Below, one piece after another: positions 9,347 through 17,135 of a stretch of DNA of 62,919 nt. This stretch comes from Phormidesmis sp. RL_2_1 (lineage in GTDB: Bacteria > Cyanobacteriota > Cyanobacteriia > Phormidesmidales > Phormidesmidaceae): assembly GCA_012033015.1 (NCBI GenBank), contig JAAUPS010000004.1, positions 1 through 62,919 on the forward strand, given 5' to 3'. A program made the translations under genes and the position numbers. Below the pieces are notes generated by a model. It ran no database searches. It was not told the DNA's origin and was given only the letters and a program-made list of their open reading frames with translations. Every line of letters begins with the position of its first letter. Positions within the stretch are counted from its first letter, which is position 1.

Positions 9347-9772
9347 TTACAGACTGGCCGCCTTCAAAGTTTCCAGATCTTTTTTAATCCGGTCAATGCC
9401 CGCTTTTGTGGCTTGCTTATCGTAGGCATCACTCGCTTTTAGCAAGCTACGAACGGCTTTGTTATTATCGCCGACATTGGCATAGGCTAAACCAATATTG
9501 TGCCAAGCTTCAGCGCAGTTGGGTTCTTGTTCTACCACAGGTGTGAGTTGTTCGATTGCCCCCCGATAGTCTCCTGCTCTGTAGGTGCCCACTGCGCCGA
9601 CAAAAGCACTCATAGCAGGTTCAGCCAGCGGGATAGAGGGTTGGGCGATCGCACCATCCGGAAACGGAACCTGATCAATCGGCCGACGAAACGCACTCAG
9701 CATAGAGCTGATCGCAAAACCAGCAATACCAAAAACCACCACAGCCCAGATTAAAAAGTTAGGAACTTCCAT
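9347..9772 (-). CDS. small membrane-anchored TPR protein
   Basis: 141 residues. A single N-terminal transmembrane helix (FLIWAVVVFGIAGFAISSML, residues 6-25) is followed by a short linker and two TPR units, the clearest being CAEAWHNIGLAYANVGDNNKAV. Small TPR proteins of this design are common in cyanobacteria; their function is generally unknown. Convergent with rimM; the 70 nt between them contains an imperfect CAGACTG repeat. Confidence 0.75.
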   Translation of the reverse strand: MEVPNFLIWAVVVFGIAGFAISSMLSAFRRPIDQVPFPDGAIAQPSIPLAEPAMSAFVGAVGTYRAGDYRGAIEQLTPVVEQEPNCAEAWHNIGLAYANVGDNNKAVRSLLKASDAYDKQATKAGIDRIKKDLETLKAASL

Positions 9773-9846
9773 ATTTTTTCGTCATGCATTTGTGCAATGC
9801 CTTTAGCAGCGCGTCACAACCCTACCATGGGCAAATCCCTCACCTC

Positions 9847-9882
9847 AGAACATGGGCCAGAACATGGGCCAGAACATGGGCC
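9847..9882. repeat. 12-nt tandem repeat x3
   Basis: Three exact copies of AGAACATGGGCC in the divergent region upstream of the TPR and hydrolase genes. Confidence 0.95.
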
Positions 9883-9973
9883 GCATTTCCCCCCTTAGCC
9901 AAAACCCCCAGCCAAAATAGGGCCTTACGCATTCTAAAATAAAAGAAATATCCTACGGAAAACGGTTATCTCG

Positions 9974-11038
9974 ATGACGGCCCAACTGACCAGCCAGCCT
10001 TCTCCCCCCTCAACCACCTCCCTACCAGAAAAACCATCAGCAGCAGCCCCACCATCGGCTCAACCATCGGCTCAACCATCGGCCCAACCATCGGCCCAAT
10101 CCTCAGACCAGTCAACCGCTGGCATCACCGTTACCACCGACCTGATCGATTGCCACCCATCAACATATACCGGTCAAAAACTCACCTGGGACTGGCGCGG
10201 CTACGATGTTAAATATATCGCCCATGGAGAAGGCCAACCCATCGTACTCCTCCACGGATTTGGGGCCTCTATCGGCCATTGGCGCAAAAATATACCCGTT
10301 CTCGCTGCCGCTGGCTATCGGGTCTATGCCTTAGATCTACTGGGCTTTGGTGACTCTGATAAGCCCGATCTCAGCTATACCTTAGATTTTTGGGTCAAAC
10401 TAATTCATGACTTTTGGCAGGTACATGTCAAAACACCCGCCATATTTGCCGGTAATTCTATTGGTGCGCTGATGGCACTGATGACCCTAGCAAACTATCC
10501 AGATTCAGCTTGTGGTGGCATATTGCTCAATTGCGCCGGTAGCTTGAACCATCGCCCCGAAGATTTGCCTGCCCCCTTGCGAGTGATTATGGGCACATTC
10601 AGCAAACTCGTTAGCTCAAAAATTACTGGGCCATTTTTATTCAATCGAGTGCGTACCAAAGGCCGGATTCGCAGCTCACTAAAGCAGGTATACGGCAACC
10701 GCCAAGCGATCACACCTGAACTTGTCGATATTTTGCACGCCCCCGCCTGCCAACCGGGTGCGCAAAAAGTATTTGCCTCGATTTTGACAGCTCCGCCAGG
10801 GCCAAGGCCCAGTGCACTATTGCCTAATATCAGTCAGCCACTGCTGGTACTGTGGGGTGAAAAAGATCCCTGGACGCCAATTACCGCTGCCAGTATCTAT
10901 CAGGAAATGGCGGCTGATCCCGCTCAGTCAGTGACATTTCAAGCGATTCCTGATACCGGGCATTGTCCCCATGACGAGCGACCAGAGGTAGTGAACCAAC
11001 TGATTTTGAATTGGCTGAAGTTAAAGAACGAGAAATGA
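9974..11038 (+). CDS. alpha/beta hydrolase (cyanobacterial/plastid type)
   Basis: 354 residues. The oxyanion segment VLLHGFGAS (~93-101), the nucleophile elbow GNSIGA, the acid in GEKDPWTP and the catalytic His in DTGHCPHDERPE form a complete catalytic triad. The WDWRGYDVKYIAHGEG start and HWRKNIPVLA motif resemble a family conserved in phototrophs that includes chlorophyll/pheophytin dephytylase-like proteins. A role in pigment or lipid ester hydrolysis is an inference. The first ~45 residues are low complexity and include a PSAQ repeat encoded by a 12-nt tandem array (10050-10100), which probably expanded by slippage. No signal peptide. Confidence 0.85.
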   Translation: MTAQLTSQPSPPSTTSLPEKPSAAAPPSAQPSAQPSAQPSAQSSDQSTAGITVTTDLIDCHPSTYTGQKLTWDWRGYDVKYIAHGEGQPIVLLHGFGASIGHWRKNIPVLAAAGYRVYALDLLGFGDSDKPDLSYTLDFWVKLIHDFWQVHVKTPAIFAGNSIGALMALMTLANYPDSACGGILLNCAGSLNHRPEDLPAPLRVIMGTFSKLVSSKITGPFLFNRVRTKGRIRSSLKQVYGNRQAITPELVDILHAPACQPGAQKVFASILTAPPGPRPSALLPNISQPLLVLWGEKDPWTPITAASIYQEMAADPAQSVTFQAIPDTGHCPHDERPEVVNQLILNWLKLKNEK

Positions 11039-11070
11039 AGTTATAAGAACGAGACATAACTGAATGAACG

Positions 11071-11892
11071 ATGAGCGATGAACGGATGAGCAATGGTTTG
11101 CCAATGAGTGACAAGAGCTGCGTGGATGAGGGCTGTATGGATGAGCAGTTGGATAAGCACTTGGATGAGCACCTTATCTTGGATGAGCACCTTATCGATG
11201 AGGGCTACATTAAGTACCGCTGTGAGTGGCTTGAAGAAGATGCTATCGCGGCTGAATCGGTTGCTCAGATCACGCCCTACCGTGACGCTCTCCACCATCT
11301 CAACTTTATCGGCGAATACCCTAACGGCATCGGCTTTGGCAACATTTCCCAGCGCCTCACCCATATCCCTGTTCAGTCTTCATCCTTTTCTGCTTATCCT
11401 TTGGGATTTATCATCACGGGCACCCAAACCGGTCACCTGCCTACCTTGAAACCGGCTGACTACGCCCTTGTGAGTGACTTCGATCCGGCCCAAAATAGAC
11501 TGACGTGCCAGGGCTTGCGCAAAGCTTCTTCAGAATCTCTCACCCATGGCGTCATTTATGCCACTCACCCGGCCATTGGTGCCATTATCCATGTTCACCA
11601 TCCCCAACTGTGGCAGCAGATTCTCTATCGAGTGCCGACAACAGAGGCGAGCATACCCTACGGCACGCCTGAAATGGCAGCAGAAACACAGCGACTGTTT
11701 CGCGATCGCTCGCTATTACAGAGTAAAATTTTCGCCATGGCCGGACATGAAGATGGCGTATTCACCTTTGGCGACAGCTTGCAAACGGCCTACCGTATAT
11801 TGATCAACTGGGCTAGGATGACTGGGATTATGACCGAGCCAGCCTCATCGGTAGCGCTGCAACTGCCGTATCAATTGGCATCCTGCCAGTAG
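11071..11892 (+). CDS. class II aldolase/adducin family protein
   Basis: Up to 273 residues. The conserved core starts at about residue 65 with YRDALHHLNFIGEYPNGIGFGNISQR, followed by GFIITGTQTG, HGVIYATHPAIGAIIHVHHP and AGHEDGVFTFGD. The HVHH and AGHED histidines correspond to the metal site of class II aldolases and dehydratases. Sugar-phosphate aldolase and MtnB-like dehydratase activities occur in this superfamily and I cannot choose between them. The first ~50 residues are an odd Asp/Glu/His/Leu-rich stretch made of short tandem repeats (WMSS/DEHL-type), so the real start may lie downstream or the N-terminus may be repeat-derived. The gene begins 32 nt after the hydrolase gene. Confidence 0.75.
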   Translation: MSDERMSNGLPMSDKSCVDEGCMDEQLDKHLDEHLILDEHLIDEGYIKYRCEWLEEDAIAAESVAQITPYRDALHHLNFIGEYPNGIGFGNISQRLTHIPVQSSSFSAYPLGFIITGTQTGHLPTLKPADYALVSDFDPAQNRLTCQGLRKASSESLTHGVIYATHPAIGAIIHVHHPQLWQQILYRVPTTEASIPYGTPEMAAETQRLFRDRSLLQSKIFAMAGHEDGVFTFGDSLQTAYRILINWARMTGIMTEPASSVALQLPYQLASCQ

Positions 11893-11954
11893 CCCAACAT
11901 CAAGCATTGCAGACGCTCAGAAAAATCCTAATGGCCATTTGCATTGATTTTTAC

Positions 11955-12028
11955 ATGGGCTATGGTAAGTGGGCTCATGGTGAGTGGGCTATGGTGAATG
12001 GGCTATGGTGAATGGGCTATGGTGAATT
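11955..12028. repeat. 14-nt tandem repeat, about 5 copies
   Basis: Variants of GGGCTATGGTGAAT between the class II aldolase gene and the convergent tsaE gene. Confidence 0.85.
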
Positions 12029-12135
12029 GAATATTGACAAGTCTAAGGTAAGTGACTTTGGCAACGTTAGAGCGGCTTTACGCCCTTCGGAGATATTCCC
12101 ATGGGGAGCTTCAGAGATATCTCCAGAAGCACCCT

Positions 12136-12531
12136 TCAAAAAACCTCAGAGGAATAGCTCAACGTCAGCTCAATAGGATTAGGCGGTAAATGGCTCAAGC
12201 GATCTGACCATTCAATGGCGACGATTCCGGGTTCTACTTCTGTGCCTTCCCAATAAATTTCCAAAAATAGCGCATCTGTTTCTGTCGCTGAAAGGCGATA
12301 TAAGTCGATGTGGTAGAGCGGTAATCGCCCCTCGGTGTATTCATTGATCAACGTAAAGGTGGGGCTGTCGATATCAGCAATACCCAAGCCGCGGCCTAGA
12401 CCCTGGACTAAGGTGGTTTTACCACTGCCCAAATCACCTTTGAGCAGCAGGACGCTGCCTGCTAGAAGCTGCTGGCCTAAAGCTTCGCCTAAAGCTTGAG
12501 TAGCCTGTGCATTGGGTAAATCAATCACCAC
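12136..12531 (-). CDS. tsaE: tRNA threonylcarbamoyladenosine biosynthesis ATPase TsaE
   Basis: 131 residues; ATPase partner of TsaB/TsaD in making t6A37 of ANN-decoding tRNAs. The Walker A motif GDLGSGKTT is at about residues 33-41. SPTFTLINEY and LYHIDLYRL, both characteristic of TsaE, follow. The frame starts at a GTG; upstream there is only a short open stretch before a TAG and no ATG, so the GTG is the best choice. Slightly shorter than the usual ~150 residues because the C-terminus is short. Divergent from the ParA-like gene. Confidence 0.92.
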   Translation of the reverse strand: MVIDLPNAQATQALGEALGQQLLAGSVLLLKGDLGSGKTTLVQGLGRGLGIADIDSPTFTLINEYTEGRLPLYHIDLYRLSATETDALFLEIYWEGTEVEPGIVAIEWSDRLSHLPPNPIELTLSYSSEVF

Positions 12532-12607
12532 TCGCTGCCCGATGCCCTCCGATGAGTCGTCCTAACACTGTATAAACTATATACAGCTATTCCTGCCTGT
12601 CTGCGTC

Positions 12608-13264
12608 ATGATTATCACCGTTGCCAGCTTTAAAGGCGGCGTCGGCAAAACGACGACTGCTATTCATCTTGCGGCCTTTTTACAAGGGCAGGCCGAAACC
12701 CTACTGGTAGACGCAGATCCTAATCGCTCAGCGTTGGGCTGGGCGAGTCGGGGAGAACTGCCATTTAAGGTGATGGATCAGTGGGAAGCCGGGCAAAATG
12801 TGAACCCTAATGGCAATGTGGTTATCGATACGCCAGCACGGCCTATCCCCGAAGACTTGAGTGCTCTGGCTGAAACGTGCGATTTGCTGGTGCTGCCGAC
12901 GACACCTGATGTGCTCGCTTTAGATGCGTTGGTGCTGACGGTGGAATATCTCAAGAAGATCAGCACCAACCACTATCGTATTTTGATCACCTCAATTCCG
13001 CCTAAGCCCAGTAAAGCTGGTGAAGAGGTGAAGGCGCTGTTGCAAGAGGCTAGGCTACCTGTTTTTGAGCAGGGTATTCGTCGATTTGCGGCATTTCAAA
13101 AGGCGGCTTTGCAGGGACTACCGGTTTATTCGGTGAAAGATCCTCGGGCTGAAACGGGCTGGCAAGATTACGAGAAGGTGGGCCAAGAAATTGTCGAAAT
13201 TATGGAATTACGGGCACTGGCTGTCGAGGCAGAAGATATGTCTGCCTCAACAGATTTTTTTTGA
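12608..13264 (+). CDS. ParA/MinD-family ATPase
   Basis: 218 residues. The deviant Walker A FKGGVGKTTTA is at residues 9-19. LLVDADPNRSALGWASR (Walker A' Asp) and VVIDTPARP (Walker B) follow. This is the ParA subfamily that positions DNA or cargo complexes dynamically. No parB-like gene follows and there is no plasmid context, so it is more likely an orphan cargo-positioning ATPase than a partition system. The last 15 residues are acidic. Confident on family, unsure of cargo. Confidence 0.88.
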   Translation: MIITVASFKGGVGKTTTAIHLAAFLQGQAETLLVDADPNRSALGWASRGELPFKVMDQWEAGQNVNPNGNVVIDTPARPIPEDLSALAETCDLLVLPTTPDVLALDALVLTVEYLKKISTNHYRILITSIPPKPSKAGEEVKALLQEARLPVFEQGIRRFAAFQKAALQGLPVYSVKDPRAETGWQDYEKVGQEIVEIMELRALAVEAEDMSASTDFF

Positions 13265-13283
13265 AAGCCCGATGTTAACGGCC

Positions 13284-13496
13284 CTAGTCTGCTTGGGGCG
13301 CTCGAATAACGGATTCAAATCCTATTTGGCGATGGTTACCGCTGCAAAAGGGCTGGGTGGTAGAGGCCCCACAGCGGCACAGCGGTACGATTTCTTTGTC
13401 GATAGTAAAGTCATTGCCTTCAGCGTCGGTCAGGGTAATGGGGCCTTTGACCACAAAAGGGCCGCTGTCTTTAATGGTGATTTGGGTCTCGGACAT
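13284..13496 (-). CDS. CDGSH iron-sulfur domain protein
   Basis: 70 residues. The cluster motif CRCGASTTQPFCSGNH supplies the three Cys and one His ligands of a CDGSH [2Fe-2S] centre. The usual Asp-Gly-Ser before the His is Ser-Gly-Asn here. These small proteins are redox or cluster-transfer proteins. The N-terminal half (PFVVKGPITLTDAEGN) matches the beta part of single-CDGSH bacterial members. Convergent with the ParA-like gene; its promoter region contains family B repeat B2 and the double hairpin. Confidence 0.85.
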   Translation of the reverse strand: MSETQITIKDSGPFVVKGPITLTDAEGNDFTIDKEIVPLCRCGASTTQPFCSGNHRQIGFESVIRAPQAD

Positions 13497-13563
13497 TAGG
13501 AATTCCTCTCAAGTAGTTGTCGCAGCGATAGATTAAATTCTGTGCTGCCTGCTTATCACTATA

Positions 13564-13667
13564 TAGCGGTACCCGGATGCATTTGAGTTCTGCGACTCAC
13601 TTGGCCTGTTGTTCTGTAACGGTTTCACCGAAATATCTGTAGTCTAGCCAAGTGAGAAATGCTATGT
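13564..13667 (-). repeat. dispersed repeat family B, copy B2
   Basis: Reverse complement reads CATTTCTCACTTGGCTAGAC, then CTACAGATATTTCGGTGAAA, and later GGCCAAGTGAGTC and ATGCATCCGGG. It aligns with B1 throughout but lacks the TTGGCGTAGCC module that B1 carries before the TGCATCC tail. Confidence 0.8.
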
Positions 13668-13683
13668 ACAGATTCAATATGTA

Positions 13684-13742
13684 CAGATATTTGACGAGAC
13701 ATGTCGATCAGATATCTCGTCAAATATCTGATCGACATGTCT
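13684..13742. promoter_or_regulatory. two overlapping, mutually exclusive hairpins
   Basis: Positions 13684-13699 pair perfectly with 13715-13730 (16 bp). Positions 13697-13715 pair perfectly with 13724-13742 (19 bp, 8-nt loop). The arms interleave in the order X, Y, X', Y', so the two stems compete. No T-run follows. It sits about 40 nt upstream of the GTG of the N-formylglutamate amidohydrolase gene, in the divergent region shared with the CDGSH gene. Confidence 0.7.
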
Positions 13743-13782
13743 ATGATGGGTCTACGTGAGAGCCCCTTCCTGATATTTCCTT

Positions 13783-14571
13783 GTGATTGAAGATCTTTTT
13801 ACTGTGCTGCCTGCGCAAGGGCAGCCTCTGCCGATTATTGCCAATCTTCCCCACAGTGGGCTCCAGGTACCGCCGAATGTCGCTAGGCAGTTGATCCCGG
13901 AGCATCTGCGCAGTTTGCCTAATTCTGACTGGCATTTGCAGGAACTCTATCGCTTTTTGCCCAGTTTAGGTATTACTGTTTTGCAGGCGAACTATAGTCG
14001 CTATGTTGTTGATCTTAATCGGGCGCTGAGGCCACCTTTTTTGGGCTCTTTTTGGTCGGCGGTGGTGCCTGAACAAACGGCGTTTAAGCAGCCTATTTAT
14101 GTGCAAAAACCGAGTCGAGAAGAGGTGCGATCGCGCATTAATGAATACTACACGCCTTACCACCGCAAGCTCACAGCGCTGTTAAATGGTGCGATCGCTC
14201 AATTTGGTACCGTCACCTTACTCGATCTCCACAGCTTTATGGGACTGATCACCGACGACGTTTGTCTAGGCAATGCCAATGGCCAAACGTGCCTGCCTGC
14301 GCTGATTGACGCGGCTGCTGCTGGCTTTGCTCAGCAAGGCTATCAAGTTGTAAAAAACAAAGTATTTAGCGGCGGCTACATTACCCGGCACTATGGCAAA
14401 CAGCCTCAGATCAACGCCCTACAAATAGAAATTCGCTATCCCATTTATCTGCCTGACGATCAGCTCGAAATAGATCATATTCCCCAGTGGCAAGGCGCTC
14501 AGTTCGAACAAGCACAAGCGAAGTTGCAACAAGTCTTGGCGCATATTTGCACCACAGTGCACCACCGTTAG
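13783..14571 (+). CDS. N-formylglutamate amidohydrolase family protein
   Basis: 262 residues. Matches the family by NLPHSGLQVPP near the start (metal-ligand His), YVVDLNRALRPP, TLLDLHSFMG (second His) and the C-terminal ALQIEIR. The family hydrolyses N-formylglutamate or related N-acyl amino acids with a zinc centre. No hut genes are nearby, so the substrate is open. The start is a GTG preceded by a weak purine-rich stretch; the double hairpin lies just upstream in the leader. Confidence 0.85.
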   Translation: MIEDLFTVLPAQGQPLPIIANLPHSGLQVPPNVARQLIPEHLRSLPNSDWHLQELYRFLPSLGITVLQANYSRYVVDLNRALRPPFLGSFWSAVVPEQTAFKQPIYVQKPSREEVRSRINEYYTPYHRKLTALLNGAIAQFGTVTLLDLHSFMGLITDDVCLGNANGQTCLPALIDAAAAGFAQQGYQVVKNKVFSGGYITRHYGKQPQINALQIEIRYPIYLPDDQLEIDHIPQWQGAQFEQAQAKLQQVLAHICTTVHHR

Positions 14572-14580
14572 GTAAGCGTA

Positions 14581-14693
14581 ATTCGTCACTGTCAATTCGT
14601 CACTGTCAATTCGTCACTGCCTTTAAAGAGCAATATGTCGTTGTATGTAGACAGTATGCAGGCCGTATGTAGACAGTATGTAGGCCGTATGTA
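14581..14693. repeat. two adjacent micro-tandem arrays
   Basis: ATTCGTCACTGTCA (14 nt) about three times, followed by roughly two copies of a ~24-nt unit beginning GTATGTAGACAGTATG. They fill the gap before the FecR-like gene. Confidence 0.8.
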
Positions 14694-14788
14694 ACAGTGC
14701 GATAAAAGTACCCGGTGGGGTAGTCACTGGCCTGAAAGATAGAGTGTACGTTGATTAGAGCACTCAAGTGCTGGCCATTCATTCGATA

Positions 14789-15892
14789 ATGAGGATGCGG
14801 ACAATGCCAAAACAGCGACTAAGAGAGCTTCCCCCTTGGATCGAAAGTCTTTTGCTCGGTAGTTGTTTGAGCCTGCTGTGGATGCCTTGGGCCTTAGCTC
14901 AGTCACCTACCCTAACGAGAGCAGAGATATATAGCTTTCGTAATACTGTCGAATTGTTGCTGCGGGGGCAATCGCCTCGTCAGGCACGATTACAAGATGT
15001 GTTGGTTCCCCGTGATGCCCTCAGAACAGGTCGTAATTCTCGTGCTGGGCTGCTGTTTAACGAAGGGTCGCTAGCCCTTGTCGGTGCCAATGGACGGTTT
15101 AATTTTGTCCCCGGCATTAGAACCTACCAGCTTCCAGACGGCAGCTCGCGCTCAAGTACGATTTTGCAATTGAGTAGTGGTGTTGCCCTCGTGACGAGTC
15201 CGCCCGGTGGCAGTGGCGGTGGCATCGATACCACCATTGAGACGCCCGGCGGACAAGTGCAGCTATTGGCTGCGATGCTACCGCCCGATGGCCCAATTTC
15301 TGTAGAAGAACAGTTGGAATTTACCAGTGCGGCCATTGTTATTTTTGATCCTAGCCTCAATCAAATGCAGGTGCTAGCGCTCACCAATGATGTGCGTGTG
15401 CTCGATCCGACCGGAGAAAACTTCGTCCTGCTTCAAGGCGGTCAGACGGTTAGCATCACGGATGGTCTGATTGGCCCGGTGCAAGATTTTGATTTGCGAC
15501 AGTTTTATCAAACCTCGTCCTTGGCGGCGGGCCTAGGGCCAGGGCAAGAAGCGTTGATTTTTCAGGAGCCTGAAGCTGTGCAAGAGACGCTGCGGGCAGT
15601 GCGGACAGAGACGCTAGCGGCGATCGCCCAGCAAGATAACCGCCTCCAAGGGCTGTGCACCCTCAATGCCCGTGGCCGTGACAGTACCCTCTCTGAAAAC
15701 TGTATCAGCACAGGGGCAGATGATCCGATCACTAGCTTTGAAGAACAGCGCGGTGATACGACAAATGATCCGCGCGTCCCTGTAGAGCCACCCAATACAC
15801 CGCCATCCAATACACCGCCCATACCGACCACGCCGACCACGCCCAATACACCCAATACACCACCTCCAGGTGGGCCACCCAATGTGCCTTAA
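14789..15892 (+). CDS. exported FecR-domain protein
   Basis: About 367 residues from the ATG at 14789; an in-frame GTG at 14768 is less likely. A signal peptide ends at ALA-QS (~residue 38). The FecR-like beta-rich region spans roughly 75-230 (RAGLLFNEGSLALVGANGRF, SGVALVTSPPGG, TTIETPGGQV, ALTNDVRVLDPTG). The C-terminal 50 residues are a Pro/Thr/Asn tail built from short repeats (NTPPSNTPPIP). Such periplasmic FecR proteins in cyanobacteria lie next to CHAT/CHASE2 or surface-protein genes and may anchor or sense surface structures. It precedes the barrel gene by 48 nt and is probably cotranscribed. Confidence 0.75.
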   Translation: MRMRTMPKQRLRELPPWIESLLLGSCLSLLWMPWALAQSPTLTRAEIYSFRNTVELLLRGQSPRQARLQDVLVPRDALRTGRNSRAGLLFNEGSLALVGANGRFNFVPGIRTYQLPDGSSRSSTILQLSSGVALVTSPPGGSGGGIDTTIETPGGQVQLLAAMLPPDGPISVEEQLEFTSAAIVIFDPSLNQMQVLALTNDVRVLDPTGENFVLLQGGQTVSITDGLIGPVQDFDLRQFYQTSSLAAGLGPGQEALIFQEPEAVQETLRAVRTETLAAIAQQDNRLQGLCTLNARGRDSTLSENCISTGADDPITSFEEQRGDTTNDPRVPVEPPNTPPSNTPPIPTTPTTPNTPNTPPPGGPPNVP

Positions 15893-15940
15893 CGTGAGCG
15901 CCTTAAAGAGCATGTGCCTTAAAAGTTAATGGAGTGTTGA

Positions 15941-16948
15941 GTGATGCGAATTTCCCGATATACCCAGGTTTCCGGTTCTATGCGGTGTTTTACGATGGGG
16001 AGCGCTGTGGTGACTCTGGCCATTGCGATCGCCCTGACTTCGACAGGCGAACTATTGGCTCAGGGCATTGCAGAGATTGAAGAAGGCAGTCCAGTTTTGC
16101 CCTCACCTACAGAAGACGACTTTCTCTCAACCGATCCTAATGCGGCCCCATTAGATGAGGAAGACCTAGAATCAGACGTTGGCGAGATCCGAATTTTGTC
16201 CCGTCCGGCCCAGACCCCGTCGCAGCATCAGCCGCCGCGTCAACCCAATGCTCAGCTCTTGCTGCGCTCTTCTGCCTTTAGCAGTTCCAACGTCGCCGGT
16301 AGCACTTTGAGTCCGGCCAGCGATGCTGTTTTTGTCAATCAGGCTACGCTGCTGCTTACCCCCGAGCTTGGCCCCAACACTCGCTTGATTGCCACAGCCC
16401 ATGGTGGGCTCACTCGCTTCGCTACCGAAGGGGAGAATAACTACAATGCTTTTGGCGTTAGTGTTGGTGTGCAGCAACGCTTGACACCTAAGACCTATGG
16501 GCAAATTGACTGGCTCAACAATCAGCTATTCGATGCCAACGACGGCAGCCGTGAACTAACAGACAATAGCGCCCGCCTGATCATCGGTCGCCAAGATCAG
16601 CTAGATAATCGCCTGCGTCTAGATACGGCCTATGAGCTACAGGCCCGCTTTACCAATCCGAGCGATCGCAGCCGCATCAGCAATACTTTAGGCACTCGTT
16701 TGCGATACGACTTTTCGCCTGATTGGCAAGCTACGTTAGGCTATCGCTTTTCGATGGATGATTACACACAAAACGGACGTTTCGACACAGCCCATCAGTT
16801 ACAGGTATCCACCACCTATGTGCCCAGCAAAAACACCTTTGTCTCAGGCTATGCCTCTTATCGATTTGGTCACTCTTCAGATGCAACCGTGCAGCCCGAA
16901 AATTTATCCTTTGGCATTGGTGTTGGCATCAATATCCCACTGTTCTAA
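15941..16948 (+). CDS. outer-membrane beta-barrel-like protein
   Basis: 335 residues. An N-terminal signal peptide (hydrophobic GSAVVTLAIAIALTSTGELL) is followed by an acidic, Pro-rich linker (to ~100). Then come repeated amphipathic beta strands with alternating aromatic residues (YNAFGVSVGVQQRLTP, TYGQIDWLNNQLF, RLRYDFSPDWQATLGYRF). The last residue is Phe (IGVGINIPLF), as expected for a BAM-inserted barrel. No POTRA or SLH domain is visible, so it is not a typical cyanobacterial porin or ShlB. Probably cotranscribed with the FecR gene; partner role is an inference. Confidence 0.65.
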   Translation: MMRISRYTQVSGSMRCFTMGSAVVTLAIAIALTSTGELLAQGIAEIEEGSPVLPSPTEDDFLSTDPNAAPLDEEDLESDVGEIRILSRPAQTPSQHQPPRQPNAQLLLRSSAFSSSNVAGSTLSPASDAVFVNQATLLLTPELGPNTRLIATAHGGLTRFATEGENNYNAFGVSVGVQQRLTPKTYGQIDWLNNQLFDANDGSRELTDNSARLIIGRQDQLDNRLRLDTAYELQARFTNPSDRSRISNTLGTRLRYDFSPDWQATLGYRFSMDDYTQNGRFDTAHQLQVSTTYVPSKNTFVSGYASYRFGHSSDATVQPENLSFGIGVGINIPLF

Positions 16949-17135
16949 TCTAATACGGTTCTAATACGGTTTTGATAGAGATAGGCCGAATTTAGTATGA
17001 TCAATTAGTGTGATCAATTAGTGTGCTCAATAGGCCAACTGCATACCCTGAATAATCTTTTCCTAAGTAAATCTTACAGAGCGATTCCCTCTGAGATTTA
17101 TCAACCGTTTAGGGGCATTTGGAGACATATTCACC

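Noticed and set aside
12608-13264. ParA-like ATPase as a plasmid partition marker
   Set aside because: No parB, replication gene or centromere-like iterons nearby, and the neighbours are chromosomal housekeeping genes.
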